Below are positions 17,150-25,954 of a stretch of 64,000 bases of DNA, one piece after another. Position 1 is the stretch's first letter. Each line of letters begins with the position of its first letter. This stretch comes from Mollicutes bacterium (GTDB lineage Bacteria > Bacillota_I > Bacilli_A > Izemoplasmatales > Izemoplasmataceae), in assembly GCA_003553945.1 (NCBI GenBank), contig PWEL01000013.1:43526-107525 (forward strand). The letters are read 5' to 3'. A program made the position numbers and the translations under genes. The notes under the pieces are model-generated. The model had not been told where the DNA came from. It made no database searches and saw only the letters and a list, made by a program, of their open reading frames with translations.

Positions 17150-19615
17150 TCAGTCAGCAATATGATTCTCTGCGTCATCCATGCTTTCGAAGATTTCACC
17201 GTCGACAGTGACGTAGGCATGATCGGAATCGATCAATTCTACTTCGCCGGTGCCGACTTCATCATCTTCAGCATTGATGAAATCCACAAAGGGGACCTGT
17301 TCTGAGTCAGGATCGACCGGCAGTTCTACGTAGTACCAGCCGTCTTCTTCGGCTTCGTCAATCTCAGGGCCGGGCCATTCAAGGTCGGCTTCAGGATAGC
17401 CATCGAACGGGTCAGTCCAGACTTCTTCGTCGCCGAAATGCATCCATGACCATACTTGGACTGCGTCCCAGTCGTCACTGTTATAGAAGTAGACGGTGAA
17501 GAGATCCTCGTCATAGTCGGTCCAGATCGTCGCTTGTTCGAGTGTGGGGAAGCGATCGACCAATGACATGTAGAGATCCGTCTCTTCATAGGCGACAGTG
17601 TAAGGGTCGCTTTCAGCATCGTCGCCGTCATGGAACGTTATATCAAATGATTCGTTCTCTTCAAGCGCCCAAGGGACTGAGATGAGATACCAATCTTCGA
17701 ACGGTGCGTCCTCGTTGACAACACCCTCAATTTCATGTACCTCTTCGCCATCGTCGACTGTTGCATGGACTGCGTCCCAGCCTTCACTGTTGTAGAAGTG
17801 GACCTGGGTCTCGGCGAGATAGTCCTCGGTCGCCTCTTCAGCGTCTTCCTTGCTGGTATAAGCTACATTGTCGATAGCTATATAGACATGGTCGCTATCA
17901 GGAATCTCGACATCGTCGGTCTGAACCTCTTGCTCATCCTCATCTTCAATTTCAGGATCGATGCCATTGAAGATGAAATCTGTTCCTTGGGCTTCAAGGT
18001 CGAGGCCGGGCACATCTATATAGTACCAATTGCCTTCATCATGTTCTGCTTCACCGCCGGGCCATCCGCCTAGCAATTCAGCGGGGTCCCAAAGGTAGCC
18101 GCCTAGTTCATCCCATTCATGCACATTGTAGAAATAGATTGTCTCATAGACGTCGTTGACTTCTTTCTCTGCCAGTGCAGTCGCTTCAACCATGTCGTTA
18201 TAGAGGTCTATTTCGGTGAGATAGATATATTCTTCATCGTCGATGGTTGCGTCGACACTGTTGTCGTTGCCGTCATCGACAGTGATGTCGAATGATTCAT
18301 CCTCTTCAAGGACTGTGGGAACGATGATCTCATACCATTCGTTTTGGGACCAGTCGAATTCTCCTGCATCGTCATAGGGGTCTATGGTGGTTTCTTCATC
18401 GAGCGCTTCATCGTCTGTGATTTCGACATAGACATTGTCCCAGCCAGCTGCGTCATAGAAGTAGACAACTGTTACGCCGGCTGCGGTAAGTTCTGCATCT
18501 TCTCTGGAAGCGAAGAGCTCATTGTAGATGACATAGTTGTCAGTTTCCTCGGTGATGGTCTGGGTCTCAGCTTCTTCGCCGTTGCCATCATGGAATGTGA
18601 CTTCGAAATAGGCATCGTTGTTCTCTTCTTCGTCGTTTTCTTCGTCATTTTCTTCCTCGTCATTGAAAACAAAGGGGATGTAGGCTGGATGCCAGTTGCC
18701 GAAGTGTTCTTCGACTTCTTCGTCTTCGACAAGGACTTCGCCTTCATGATCGACAGCATCCACATAGACTTCGTCCCAGCCTTCAAAATCCGTGCCTTCT
18801 ACCGCGTAATTGTAGAAGTTGACTGTAGTGGTTTCGTCCATGACATCGAATACATGCTCGGCCGTCTCATAAGACCTGTAGGCATAGGATTCATCAGGGA
18901 TATCGGGATGTGTGTAGACGAGTTCGGAATCGTTGATCAGAATATCTTCGGTCTGTACATCTTCGCCTTCTTCGTCTTCACCATTGATGATAAAGCCGAT
19001 CTCGACTTCATCCACTTCTTCGGGAACCTCGACATAATACCAATCTTCCCTGTCGTCCTCCTGGACGGCGTCGGAAGAGCCCGGCCAATCACCGAAATAT
19101 TGATCGCCGGCGTCATTCCAGGCATACGCGCCGAGATTCTCCCATCCGTACGCGTTGTAGAAATAGACCGTGGTTTCTTCAACTTCTCTCATGGCGAAAG
19201 CCGCATCAGCTCTTGAGCCATAGGGGCCTTCCCCATCGTAAGTCACAAAGTAATGGTCGGGGTGGTTAACTGTCACTGGCTCGCTTTCTTCTTCGTCACC
19301 GTCATTGAAAGAGATGGTGACAGGATTGTCGAAAAGGTCCTCAACAGGGACATCGATAGCGTAGAAATCTTCATCCGCATCTTCAACATCGACATCCTCC
19401 AACAATGTTGCCTCTTCCCCAGGGAATTCGCCTAGGAGTTCCTCTCCATCAGCGTCCTGAGCAGTGGCATAAACCTCGTCCCAGCCTTCGCTGTTATAGA
19501 ATTGAATCTCGGTAGGGTCGATGTCCGGTTCAGGTTCTTCTTCTTCGAACAGACCACATGCCGCAAACAGTCCTAATGATAGAACTAATACTAGTGCTAG
19601 TAAACCTTTCTTCAT
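17150..19615 (-). CDS. surface lipoprotein of seven tandem CBM26/25-like starch-binding modules
   Basis: This 821-residue lipoprotein (signal ending FAAC, Cys20) has no enzyme domain. After the lipid anchor and a short acidic linker, a module of about 104-118 residues recurs seven times. Each begins with a strand of the type TVYFYNxxGWD (about residues 39, 150, 265, 383, 492, 604, 708). Several modules then carry the YFGDWPGS / LGGWPGGE loop and WYYIDVP strand typical of CBM25/CBM26 starch-binding domains. The aromatic residues in FYN..GW and WPG are the expected alpha-glucan contacts. AAGGAGAGG precedes the ATG. It lies directly upstream of pullulanase, so it probably holds starch at the cell surface. 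Binding is inferred, and some modules lack the WPG loop. Confidence 0.8.
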   Translation of the reverse strand: MKKGLLALVLVLSLGLFAACGLFEEEEPEPDIDPTEIQFYNSEGWDEVYATAQDADGEELLGEFPGEEATLLEDVDVEDADEDFYAIDVPVEDLFDNPVTISFNDGDEEESEPVTVNHPDHYFVTYDGEGPYGSRADAAFAMREVEETTVYFYNAYGWENLGAYAWNDAGDQYFGDWPGSSDAVQEDDREDWYYVEVPEEVDEVEIGFIINGEDEEGEDVQTEDILINDSELVYTHPDIPDESYAYRSYETAEHVFDVMDETTTVNFYNYAVEGTDFEGWDEVYVDAVDHEGEVLVEDEEVEEHFGNWHPAYIPFVFNDEEENDEENDEEENNDAYFEVTFHDGNGEEAETQTITEETDNYVIYNELFASREDAELTAAGVTVVYFYDAAGWDNVYVEITDDEALDEETTIDPYDDAGEFDWSQNEWYEIIVPTVLEEDESFDITVDDGNDNSVDATIDDEEYIYLTEIDLYNDMVEATALAEKEVNDVYETIYFYNVHEWDELGGYLWDPAELLGGWPGGEAEHDEGNWYYIDVPGLDLEAQGTDFIFNGIDPEIEDEDEQEVQTDDVEIPDSDHVYIAIDNVAYTSKEDAEEATEDYLAETQVHFYNSEGWDAVHATVDDGEEVHEIEGVVNEDAPFEDWYLISVPWALEENESFDITFHDGDDAESDPYTVAYEETDLYMSLVDRFPTLEQATIWTDYDEDLFTVYFYNSDDWDAVQVWSWMHFGDEEVWTDPFDGYPEADLEWPGPEIDEAEEDGWYYVELPVDPDSEQVPFVDFINAEDDEVGTGEVELIDSDHAYVTVDGEIFESMDDAENHIAD

Positions 19616-19770
19616 CGTGCATACCTCTCCTTTCATATTTTGTTTCCATTGATTCCATTGTTTCCTTGTTTCTTACATATCCCGTCCATCGAAATGGACG
19701 GACTGGCGGATGAACGCTTCATCCTCAGGTTGTTTCCATGGACAACTTAATAACTCTGCCTCTTGTTTTT
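19616..19770 (-). promoter_or_regulatory. structured 5' leader of the starch-binding lipoprotein gene
   Basis: Two consecutive hairpins lie about 65-115 bases before the ATG. One is GGATGAA/TTCATCC. The other is CCGTCCAT/ATGGACGG closed by a TTCG tetraloop. Nearer the gene GGAAACAA-type sequence is repeated (AAGGAAACAATGG, ATGGAAACAAAA). No T run follows the hairpins, so they are not ordinary terminators. They could stabilise the mRNA or act in regulation. Confidence 0.4.
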
Positions 19771-19806
19771 ACCCCCCCTTGAACAGAATGTATATCCCTT
19801 TCGCAT

Positions 19807-20094
19807 CTACTGTGAGAATGCGAACATTGCCACAAAAGCAAGTCCCAGGACAATAGCGATGAATGTACTGATGATGACGCCGATCAAGATGAATCTCGCA
19901 CCCTCGGGATGTCTTTGTCTGAACGCGATATAGATCAAGAACCCTACGAACGGAAACAAAAATCCCAGAAAGGCAAAGCCGACGTGCCCCTTGCCGTATA
20001 GCTGATAGGACTTGACAGCGTCGGCGAGGGTGTCGCAATAGATGCATCTTTGTCCATCGAGCTCTCTACCGCAGTTAGAACAGCGTTCTGCCAT
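19807..20094 (-). CDS. small zinc-ribbon membrane protein
   Basis: This 95-residue protein has an N-terminal zinc ribbon CSNCG...CIYC (four cysteines) and two membrane spans with a 'GFAFLGFLFPFVGFLIYIAF' block. GGAGGGG precedes the ATG. It follows the msmX-type gene by only 20 bases and is probably in its operon. The hydrophobic part resembles the 86-residue protein at 22043, which lacks the zinc ribbon. Function is unknown. Confidence 0.7.
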   Translation of the reverse strand: MAERCSNCGRELDGQRCIYCDTLADAVKSYQLYGKGHVGFAFLGFLFPFVGFLIYIAFRQRHPEGARFILIGVIISTFIAIVLGLAFVAMFAFSQ

Positions 20095-20114
20095 AGAACC
20101 CCTCCTACGGAGGC

Positions 20115-21221
20115 TTAATTGATGCGTTGTTCATCCTCCGAGTCGAAGAAATGGGCGCGTTCCATATCAAAGATGAAGTTCACTGTGTCGCCGATAGCGA
20201 CATCCGTACGGGCATCGACGCGGGCGATGAGCTCCTCATCCCCTTTTGAAGCGGTGATGTTGGTCTCCGAGCCCATGAGCTCGGCGATGGAGACCTCCGC
20301 CTCGAAAAAATCGTCGGGGTTCGCTTCAATCAGATCGTCCGCGCGTTCGTCATGAATATCCTGGGGACGTATGCCGAGTGTTACTTTCTTGCCGACATAG
20401 CCCTTATCTTTCATGAGAGTGAAGTGCTCATCAGAGACATGGACTTCGAAGTCCCTGGACTTGAAAGTCTGATTGTCGGTGAGCTCGCCCTCGACGAAGT
20501 TCATGGACGGGGTGCCGATGAATCCGGCGACGAACAGATTGGCCGGCGTGTTATATACTTCAGAAGGCGCTCCGACCTGCTGGATGAAGCCATCGTTCAT
20601 GACCACGATACGGTCGGCCATGGTCATCGCCTCGACCTGGTCGTGGGTGACATAGATTGTCGTCGTCTCAACTTTGGCGTGGAGCTTGATGATCTCACCG
20701 CGCATCTTGACACGGAGCTTTGCGTCAAGGTTCGAAAGCGGCTCATCCATCAAGAACACTTTCGCATTCCTGACAATCGCCCTGCCTAAGGCGACACGCT
20801 GGCGCTGCCCGCCGGAAAGCGCCTTGGGCTTTCTATCGAGAAGGTTTTCAAGGCCGAGAATTTCAGCAGCCTCCTGCACACGTTCACGGATCTCCTGCTT
20901 GGGAAACTTTCTCAGCCTGAGTCCGAAAGACATATTATCGTAGACGTTCATATGGGGATAGAGGGCATAGTTCTGAAACACCATAGCGATGTCCCTGTCC
21001 TTGGGAGGAAGCGGGTTGGCGAAACGTTCTCCGATATAGAGTTCGCCGCGGGTGATGTCTTCAAGGCCGGCTATCATTCTGAGGGTGGTCGATTTGCCAC
21101 AGCCGGAAGGCCCGACAATGACAATGAACTCCTTGTTCTTGACCTTGAGATTGAAATCGTTGACCGCTTCTACGGAATTTTCAAAGACCTTCTTTACATT
21201 ATTCAGTGTCACTTCAGCCAA
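20115..21221 (-). CDS. msmX: multi-sugar ABC transporter ATPase (MsmX/UgpC type)
   Basis: This 368-residue ABC ATPase shows Walker [10 protein letters not shown], signature [14 protein letters not shown], Walker [17 protein letters not shown] and the C-terminal OB-like regulatory domain (about 240-368). Length and layout match MsmX/MalK, which energise several sugar permeases. The ORF track start lacks a ribosome site. A TTG at '[13 protein letters not shown]' is preceded by AAAGGAGTGACGATACA and is taken as the start. Since the malF-malG operon has no ATPase, this one most likely serves it. The promoter region carries an AAGCGCTT operator-like palindrome. Confidence 0.9.
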   Translation of the reverse strand: MAEVTLNNVKKVFENSVEAVNDFNLKVKNKEFIVIVGPSGCGKSTTLRMIAGLEDITRGELYIGERFANPLPPKDRDIAMVFQNYALYPHMNVYDNMSFGLRLRKFPKQEIRERVQEAAEILGLENLLDRKPKALSGGQRQRVALGRAIVRNAKVFLMDEPLSNLDAKLRVKMRGEIIKLHAKVETTTIYVTHDQVEAMTMADRIVVMNDGFIQQVGAPSEVYNTPANLFVAGFIGTPSMNFVEGELTDNQTFKSRDFEVHVSDEHFTLMKDKGYVGKKVTLGIRPQDIHDERADDLIEANPDDFFEAEVSIAELMGSETNITASKGDEELIARVDARTDVAIGDTVNFIFDMERAHFFDSEDEQRIN

Positions 21222-21258
21222 TGTATCGTCACTCCTTTGATTGTCTTGCAGATAAGAC

Positions 21259-21273
21259 TTACAAGCGCTTACC
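21259..21273 (-). promoter_or_regulatory. LacI-type operator-like palindrome before msmX
   Basis: GGTAAGCGCTTGTAAG on the coding strand contains the palindrome AAGCGCTT, about 40-50 bases before the TTG start. It shares the core of the sites before malF and the PTS gene. Confidence 0.45.
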
Positions 21274-21327
21274 ATCCTTTATTGTAAATTATCAAGAGTT
21301 GAAAGACTATATGCAATCTGCACAAAA

Positions 21328-21879
21328 TCAGAGCGTATAGAGTAGATGAAAGATCGAGGCGCCGAGAAACGTCTGCGGGTCGATACCGGTGCGGTCCTTG
21401 ACACGCTCCAGCCTATAGAGCATGGTGTTCCTATGGATAAACAGCTTCTCGGCCGCTTCGCTCACGTTCAGATTCGATCTTGCAAGTGCGAGCACAGTCT
21501 CGACGAGATGCCTCCTTAGCACATCATCACATCTTTCGCGCATCATCTGCCGTATATCCGGATAGTGCTTGAGCAGATAATAGTAAATCCTCTCCGGAGT
21601 ATAATGATCATAGGGAAGATGCTTCAATGCCGTTGCAATCCAGGCTTCAGGCACAAGACTCTGTGTACGTCTCGCGAACAAGGTGATGGAGAGGTTCACT
21701 TCCACATCGCTCATGATCAATTCACGCATCGCCTCCATCGGTTCTTCCGGCGGGGTCTCGAAGCACACACGAAAGACACCTTCGCCAAGAGGCGTCGCTT
21801 GATCAGCATTCCACATTTCACTCATGATGCTGGATATGAGATTGGATTGTCTCGAGGCATAGACATACAGAGAATACAT
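21328..21879 (-). CDS. PucR-type helix-turn-helix regulator
   Basis: This 183-residue protein ends in the PucR/CdaR helix-turn-helix, seen as 'NLNVSEAAEKLFIHRNTMLYRLERV'. The N-terminal ~110 residues are a short sensor region I do not recognise; CdaR proteins are usually about twice as long. The start at MYSLYVY is chosen for AAAGGTGACCTT upstream; the longer ORF has no ribosome site. It lies next to the msmX-type gene and could regulate sugar use, but the sequence does not show its targets. Confidence 0.75.
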   Translation of the reverse strand: MYSLYVYASRQSNLISSIMSEMWNADQATPLGEGVFRVCFETPPEEPMEAMRELIMSDVEVNLSITLFARRTQSLVPEAWIATALKHLPYDHYTPERIYYYLLKHYPDIRQMMRERCDDVLRRHLVETVLALARSNLNVSEAAEKLFIHRNTMLYRLERVKDRTGIDPQTFLGASIFHLLYTL

Positions 21880-22042
21880 AAGGTCACCTTTTACAAGGTC
21901 ATACGGGCTTTGTTCAGATTCTATTATAACATCTATATGACGCTTTTGGAAATTGCAGGCTTTACGATGCGATTGAATCGATGCATGCATCCTTGGGGCA
22001 ATCATGATATAATACGATTAAAAAAGGGATAGGAGGTTATGC

Positions 22043-22303
22043 ATGTCACAGACAGAGAACACTCCGGAAAAAGGCAACATCTGTTTTGGTTTCTTAGGGT
22101 TCTGCATCCCGATCATTGGTCTCATTTTGTTCCTCGTATGGAACAAGGACAGACCAAAGGATGCGAAATACGCCGGCATCGGCGCATTGATCGGCGTGAT
22201 TGTCATGGCCATCTTCTTCATTGTATGGATTGTATTGATCGTATTTTTTGGAGACCCTGTCAACGGAGGCTTCGAATGGCAGCAGGAATGGACATATCCT
22301 TAA
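22043..22303 (+). CDS. small two-span membrane protein
   Basis: This 86-residue protein has a short polar start and two membrane helices separated by a basic loop 'WNKDRPKDAKYAG'. GGGATAGGAGG precedes the ATG and an intrinsic terminator follows, so it is a stand-alone gene. Its 'CFGFLGFCIPIIGLILFLVW' block resembles the membrane part of the zinc-ribbon protein at 19807. Function is unknown. Confidence 0.7.
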   Translation: MSQTENTPEKGNICFGFLGFCIPIIGLILFLVWNKDRPKDAKYAGIGALIGVIVMAIFFIVWIVLIVFFGDPVNGGFEWQQEWTYP

Positions 22304-22305
22304 AA

Positions 22306-22329
22306 AAGGCGCTTTTTGCGCCTTGTTTT
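22306..22329 (+). terminator. intrinsic terminator
   Basis: AAGGCGC / GCGCCTT flank TTTTT and are followed by GTTTT. The aminotransferase gene ends just beyond on the other strand, so the stem may serve both. Confidence 0.8.
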
Positions 22330-22333
22330 AAAA

Positions 22334-23563
22334 CTACATGGATTGAGCTATGGCATCTATAAGCGGTCTTATATCAGTAGCGGACACCGCACTCAGGGAT
22401 ATACGGATCAGACCGGGCATCGCGACAAGGAAGATGCCCTTTTCTTTTAACTTCTCGCTGATCGCCTGCGGATTCTCGATCGGGATGGTGACGAAGAACC
22501 CACCGACATATGGATGCATGGGCAGCCCTCTTTCTTCCGCATAGCGCATGAACGCCTCGCCGCGTGATTGTAAAAGCGCGGAAGCCCGTGACAGTTCTTC
22601 CTTGAATTCTTCTGTACCGCCTTCATCGGCGAGCAGACGCTTTACAAGCGAGATACCCAGGCGTGGCGGGTTGGACCATTTGGCGCGGGATGTCACCTGA
22701 TTGGCCTCGCTGAAGGCACGTACAGCCTCCTTGCTTTTCGCAATTCCAATCTGCCCGCCGGTACGTATGCCGTAAAGCGAGAATGTCTTCGAGGCACTGA
22801 AGGAGATGATGGCCATCGCATTCTCGTGAAGGTCCTTGTAACGCGCAAAGCCGCGTCGGGCCGCCTCGTGGCCTCTTATGTCATAATCCAGATACGCGAT
22901 ATCATGAAGCAGCGTCACCGGGACGTGCTCGGCCAAATTGTTAATCGTCTCCATGATATGATGCCATTCCTCATCGCTCAATGTGTAGCCGGTGGGGTTG
23001 TGGCATGGGTCGTTCACAACGACGAGGAGACGGTTCTGCTTGTGTGCGAGCGCATCGGCTTTTTCCTTGAAATCATCGATGTTGAACCGAGCGCTCTCAT
23101 CGAAGAGTTCATAGGTCTCGGACGCGAGCCCGAATTCCTTGCCGATGTTCCTATACACCCAGGCGATATCGGGAATCAGGACGGCTTCCCCGGCGTCCAG
23201 AAAATTGGAGAAGGTGTTGGATATAGCACCAGTGCCACCCGCAGAGGCGACAACCTCGACATAGGCATACGATTCAAGCACTTCCCTCTGCGCGCCGAGC
23301 ACCCAGTTTTTGACAGTTTCATGATAGTCCTGTCCGCCGTCAGTCGGCGCATAGGGGTATTTCTCCATGGGAGAGAGCGATGCAAGTGTCTTCTCTACGG
23401 AAGGAAAAGCGAGGAACGCTCCCTCGTCATCAAAGAACATGCCCTTTGTGGCATTGATCTTCAGTTTTCCTTCCTCCCGCGCCTGTGCGAGTTCCTTCGA
23501 CAGACCGACGATGGGGTCCTTCATTTCCTTGTCCTTTGCGCGATCAGCCAGTATCCTGTGCAT
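22334..23563 (-). CDS. PLP-dependent class I/II aminotransferase
   Basis: This 409-residue fold-type I aminotransferase resembles aromatic/aspartate aminotransferases. Key segments are 'ASAGGTGAISNTF' (cofactor phosphate region), NDPCHNPTGYTLS, and the Schiff-base lysine in SFSASKTFSLYG. A conserved Arg near the C-terminus (GLIRISLSA) should bind the substrate carboxylate. ATG is preceded by AGAGGAG; a TTG lies one codon earlier. It is monocistronic. Amino-acid specificity cannot be assigned. Confidence 0.85.
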   Translation of the reverse strand: MHRILADRAKDKEMKDPIVGLSKELAQAREEGKLKINATKGMFFDDEGAFLAFPSVEKTLASLSPMEKYPYAPTDGGQDYHETVKNWVLGAQREVLESYAYVEVVASAGGTGAISNTFSNFLDAGEAVLIPDIAWVYRNIGKEFGLASETYELFDESARFNIDDFKEKADALAHKQNRLLVVVNDPCHNPTGYTLSDEEWHHIMETINNLAEHVPVTLLHDIAYLDYDIRGHEAARRGFARYKDLHENAMAIISFSASKTFSLYGIRTGGQIGIAKSKEAVRAFSEANQVTSRAKWSNPPRLGISLVKRLLADEGGTEEFKEELSRASALLQSRGEAFMRYAEERGLPMHPYVGGFFVTIPIENPQAISEKLKEKGIFLVAMPGLIRISLSAVSATDIRPLIDAIAQSM

Positions 23564-23651
23564 CAAAACAACTCCTCTTTGTAAGGGATTTCACTTTTAT
23601 CATAAGGCCTAGCGCGAGTTTCGTCAATGTCTTATGGAAATAAGGGGCTTA

Positions 23652-23680
23652 AACAAAAGCGCCCGCAAAGGGGCGCCCTG
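23652..23680 (-). other. hairpin in the gap between aminotransferase and propeller lipoprotein genes
   Basis: GCGCCC / GGGCGC pair, followed on the minus strand by TTTTGTTT. It could be a back-up terminator behind the stronger one at 23765. I see no gene in this 255-base gap. Confidence 0.4.
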
Positions 23681-23764
23681 TATAAGATGAATATGAAAAG
23701 AGAGGGTGGACTAATTGAAACCTTGAGCAATAATCATGAGTTTTTCAGCAGAGAAAATGGGTTC

Positions 23765-23800
23765 AAAAAACCCTCTCTCCGCCCGCGGGCGGAGAGAGGG
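23765..23800 (-). terminator. strong terminator of the mannosidase/propeller operon
   Basis: The perfect 30-base palindrome begins CCCTCTCTCCGCCCG and is followed on the minus strand by TTTTTTG. Confidence 0.88.
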
Positions 23801-23818
23801 AACAGGAGGAGAATCGGT

Positions 23819-25954
23819 TTATTCTATATGGCGTAGCTGGATGAAGCGGGGATAATAGACACGCGCGTTCTGAAGCGCTGATGTCTGTGTGCCGTTCACA
23901 TTATAGGAGATCACCAGCTCGTCCTCATCGCAGAGCAGAGGATGCATTTTAGCATTATAGGCATAGACGTGGTCGAGCTCATAAGGTTCCGAGGCTTCAT
24001 AGATGATCGTCGGGTCCTCGAAAGGGCCATAGGGCGTGTCTGATACAGCATAGGCGACTCGGCCGGAGATCGTATTCTCCATGAACGTCGCCATGTACTG
24101 CCCTTCATACTTCCCTGAAGGCATGTAGGTGACACTCATTTCCGCGGACACATCGAACAGTCCCTTTTCAGACGCCGTGATGTCGTCTTGGAAGGTCTCA
24201 CCATCATAGAACTCGTAAGCATTGAAATTCTCCATGTCTTCCGGTTTGACCCGTGCGACGGTCAAGTGTCTTCCATTCAAATCCTTATAACCATAAATAT
24301 AGACATAAGGATTGTCGATATCAGGGTGATTCGACAGATTCATGACCGCTGCGCCATAGAATATTTCCCCACCGTCCTCAGTGCGCGCCTGCAAAGGACT
24401 GTCCATGAATGATGCGTTCTCGTAATCGAGTGCACCATCGACTATAGGGGTTTTGCTCATGCCGACCCGGTAGACTTTGAATTCAGTTTCGGGGTCATCC
24501 TTGACCAGGATGGGGAAATTATAGAAATCATCCCCGACGACGACACCGTCCTGGAGCCAAAGGCGTGGGTCCCCTTCGTCAGCGCGCTCATCGAGAACAT
24601 AATCTTCAGCCGATGCTTCTCCGTGGAGATAGGCCCCTTCAACGTCAAAGGCCATGAGCTTTCCGAGCCCGTAAGCGCTGAAGGACGCTTCATGATTGTC
24701 GAGTATCTCAATCTTCAGATAGCGGGCCTGCAGGCCGTTCAGATCAACATAGGGATCATCATCGATCAATTGCGGCCCAGTCGTCTCCCCGGGAGCCTCT
24801 TCTAACGTGAATTCATCATAGAACGACATGGCATCAGGCGAGTCTCCGTAATAAAGTGCAAAATCGCTCACCCCGATCTCGGTGCGGTCGGTCTCATTAT
24901 AATTCCAAAGATGGAGTGCGCCGAAGGACTGCGTATCCTTGAAGTCAAGCATGAGTGTATCCGCCGTTTCCGATTCCGTCTTCCACATGTGACCGAGCGA
25001 TTCATCCAAAAGCCGTCCATCGGCCACATTGGTATAGTCCAGCCCGTCGCCGCTATATAGGTTGGAAGGGTGATATCCAATATAGTGATCGGGATCATAG
25101 ATATTCTCCGGAGCGTCGAAGGTCCCGGCATATTCGAATTCCAGACCTTCCTCAAAAGAATATTCAGGATCATAATAGGCAAGCGTATTATTCACAAGCG
25201 TGTCATTATACCGGAGTTTGTTGTTCTCATAGACATCTCCGATGTAGGTGTCACTGAAGATGAACATCAGTCTTTCAAAATCAGCGCCGATATGGTTCAC
25301 ACCATGTGTCGCATTATAGGAGAAGATACCATCGGCACCGGTCCATCCCGATGTCCTGAAGAAGGGGTCCGTATATTCGGGGAGCGGTTCGGCTATATGT
25401 CCCTCATCGAGCATGAAGCGCACATCGTTGAAACCGAAATAGGAACCACCCTTATTTCCCTCTCCCGCTTCCGCGCTGAAGACAAAGCGGACATAGTGTG
25501 CGTTCTCATCGATATCTATGGACGTTTCTCTCTCAAGGTCGACATTCTCTTCAATGCGTTCATAATGACTGTCGACCAGGGAGACTTCCACATGCATCGA
25601 CGTCACCTGGAAACGCTCGTCATCAAGATAGTTCGTCACTTCGACCTCTTCAAGCGGATAGTTCCCTGGCAGTTCAAAGGTCAGGCGATAGGTGTTCCTG
25701 TCTGTGTCACTGAGAAGGATTGGTGCCTGCTCAGGGGTTTTGCACATGTCAATGAAGGCATCCTTATCGCCAATGATTTCTGCATCTTCGACATCCAAGG
25801 CCTCGATCGGGATGATATCGCCCCTCGAGTCGGTTTCAAGCGTGCATGGATCAATATCCGCGGTCTCTATCGTCGGGGCGCTTTCATCATCACATGCAAA
25901 AAGAACGAAAATACCTACGAATACCATCAGCACAGTCAATCTAAGTTTTTTCAT
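23819..25954 (-). CDS. propeller-type lipoprotein with discoidin-like region (DUF5005/DUF4185-like)
   Basis: This 711-residue lipoprotein (signal ending LFAC, Cys21) has an N-terminal beta-sandwich-like region (about 60-180, 'NAHYVRFVFSAEAG') resembling discoidin/CBM32 domains. A propeller-like part beginning 'FFRTSGWTGADGIFSYN...FSDTYIGDV' resembles DUF5005/DUF4185 proteins, which are related to five-bladed glycosidase propellers. A second discoidin-like insert sits near 300-420 ('ARYLKIEILDNHEASFSAYGLG'). GGTGGGG precedes the ATG, which overlaps the end of the mannosidase gene by 14 bases. It probably binds or cleaves an extracellular glycan. No catalytic residues can be named. Confidence 0.55.
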   Translation of the reverse strand: MKKLRLTVLMVFVGIFVLFACDDESAPTIETADIDPCTLETDSRGDIIPIEALDVEDAEIIGDKDAFIDMCKTPEQAPILLSDTDRNTYRLTFELPGNYPLEEVEVTNYLDDERFQVTSMHVEVSLVDSHYERIEENVDLERETSIDIDENAHYVRFVFSAEAGEGNKGGSYFGFNDVRFMLDEGHIAEPLPEYTDPFFRTSGWTGADGIFSYNATHGVNHIGADFERLMFIFSDTYIGDVYENNKLRYNDTLVNNTLAYYDPEYSFEEGLEFEYAGTFDAPENIYDPDHYIGYHPSNLYSGDGLDYTNVADGRLLDESLGHMWKTESETADTLMLDFKDTQSFGALHLWNYNETDRTEIGVSDFALYYGDSPDAMSFYDEFTLEEAPGETTGPQLIDDDPYVDLNGLQARYLKIEILDNHEASFSAYGLGKLMAFDVEGAYLHGEASAEDYVLDERADEGDPRLWLQDGVVVGDDFYNFPILVKDDPETEFKVYRVGMSKTPIVDGALDYENASFMDSPLQARTEDGGEIFYGAAVMNLSNHPDIDNPYVYIYGYKDLNGRHLTVARVKPEDMENFNAYEFYDGETFQDDITASEKGLFDVSAEMSVTYMPSGKYEGQYMATFMENTISGRVAYAVSDTPYGPFEDPTIIYEASEPYELDHVYAYNAKMHPLLCDEDELVISYNVNGTQTSALQNARVYYPRFIQLRHIE

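Noticed and set aside
17150-19615. Repeats in this gene as a DNA-level tandem array
   Set aside because: The repeats are divergent at DNA level and conserved only as protein modules.
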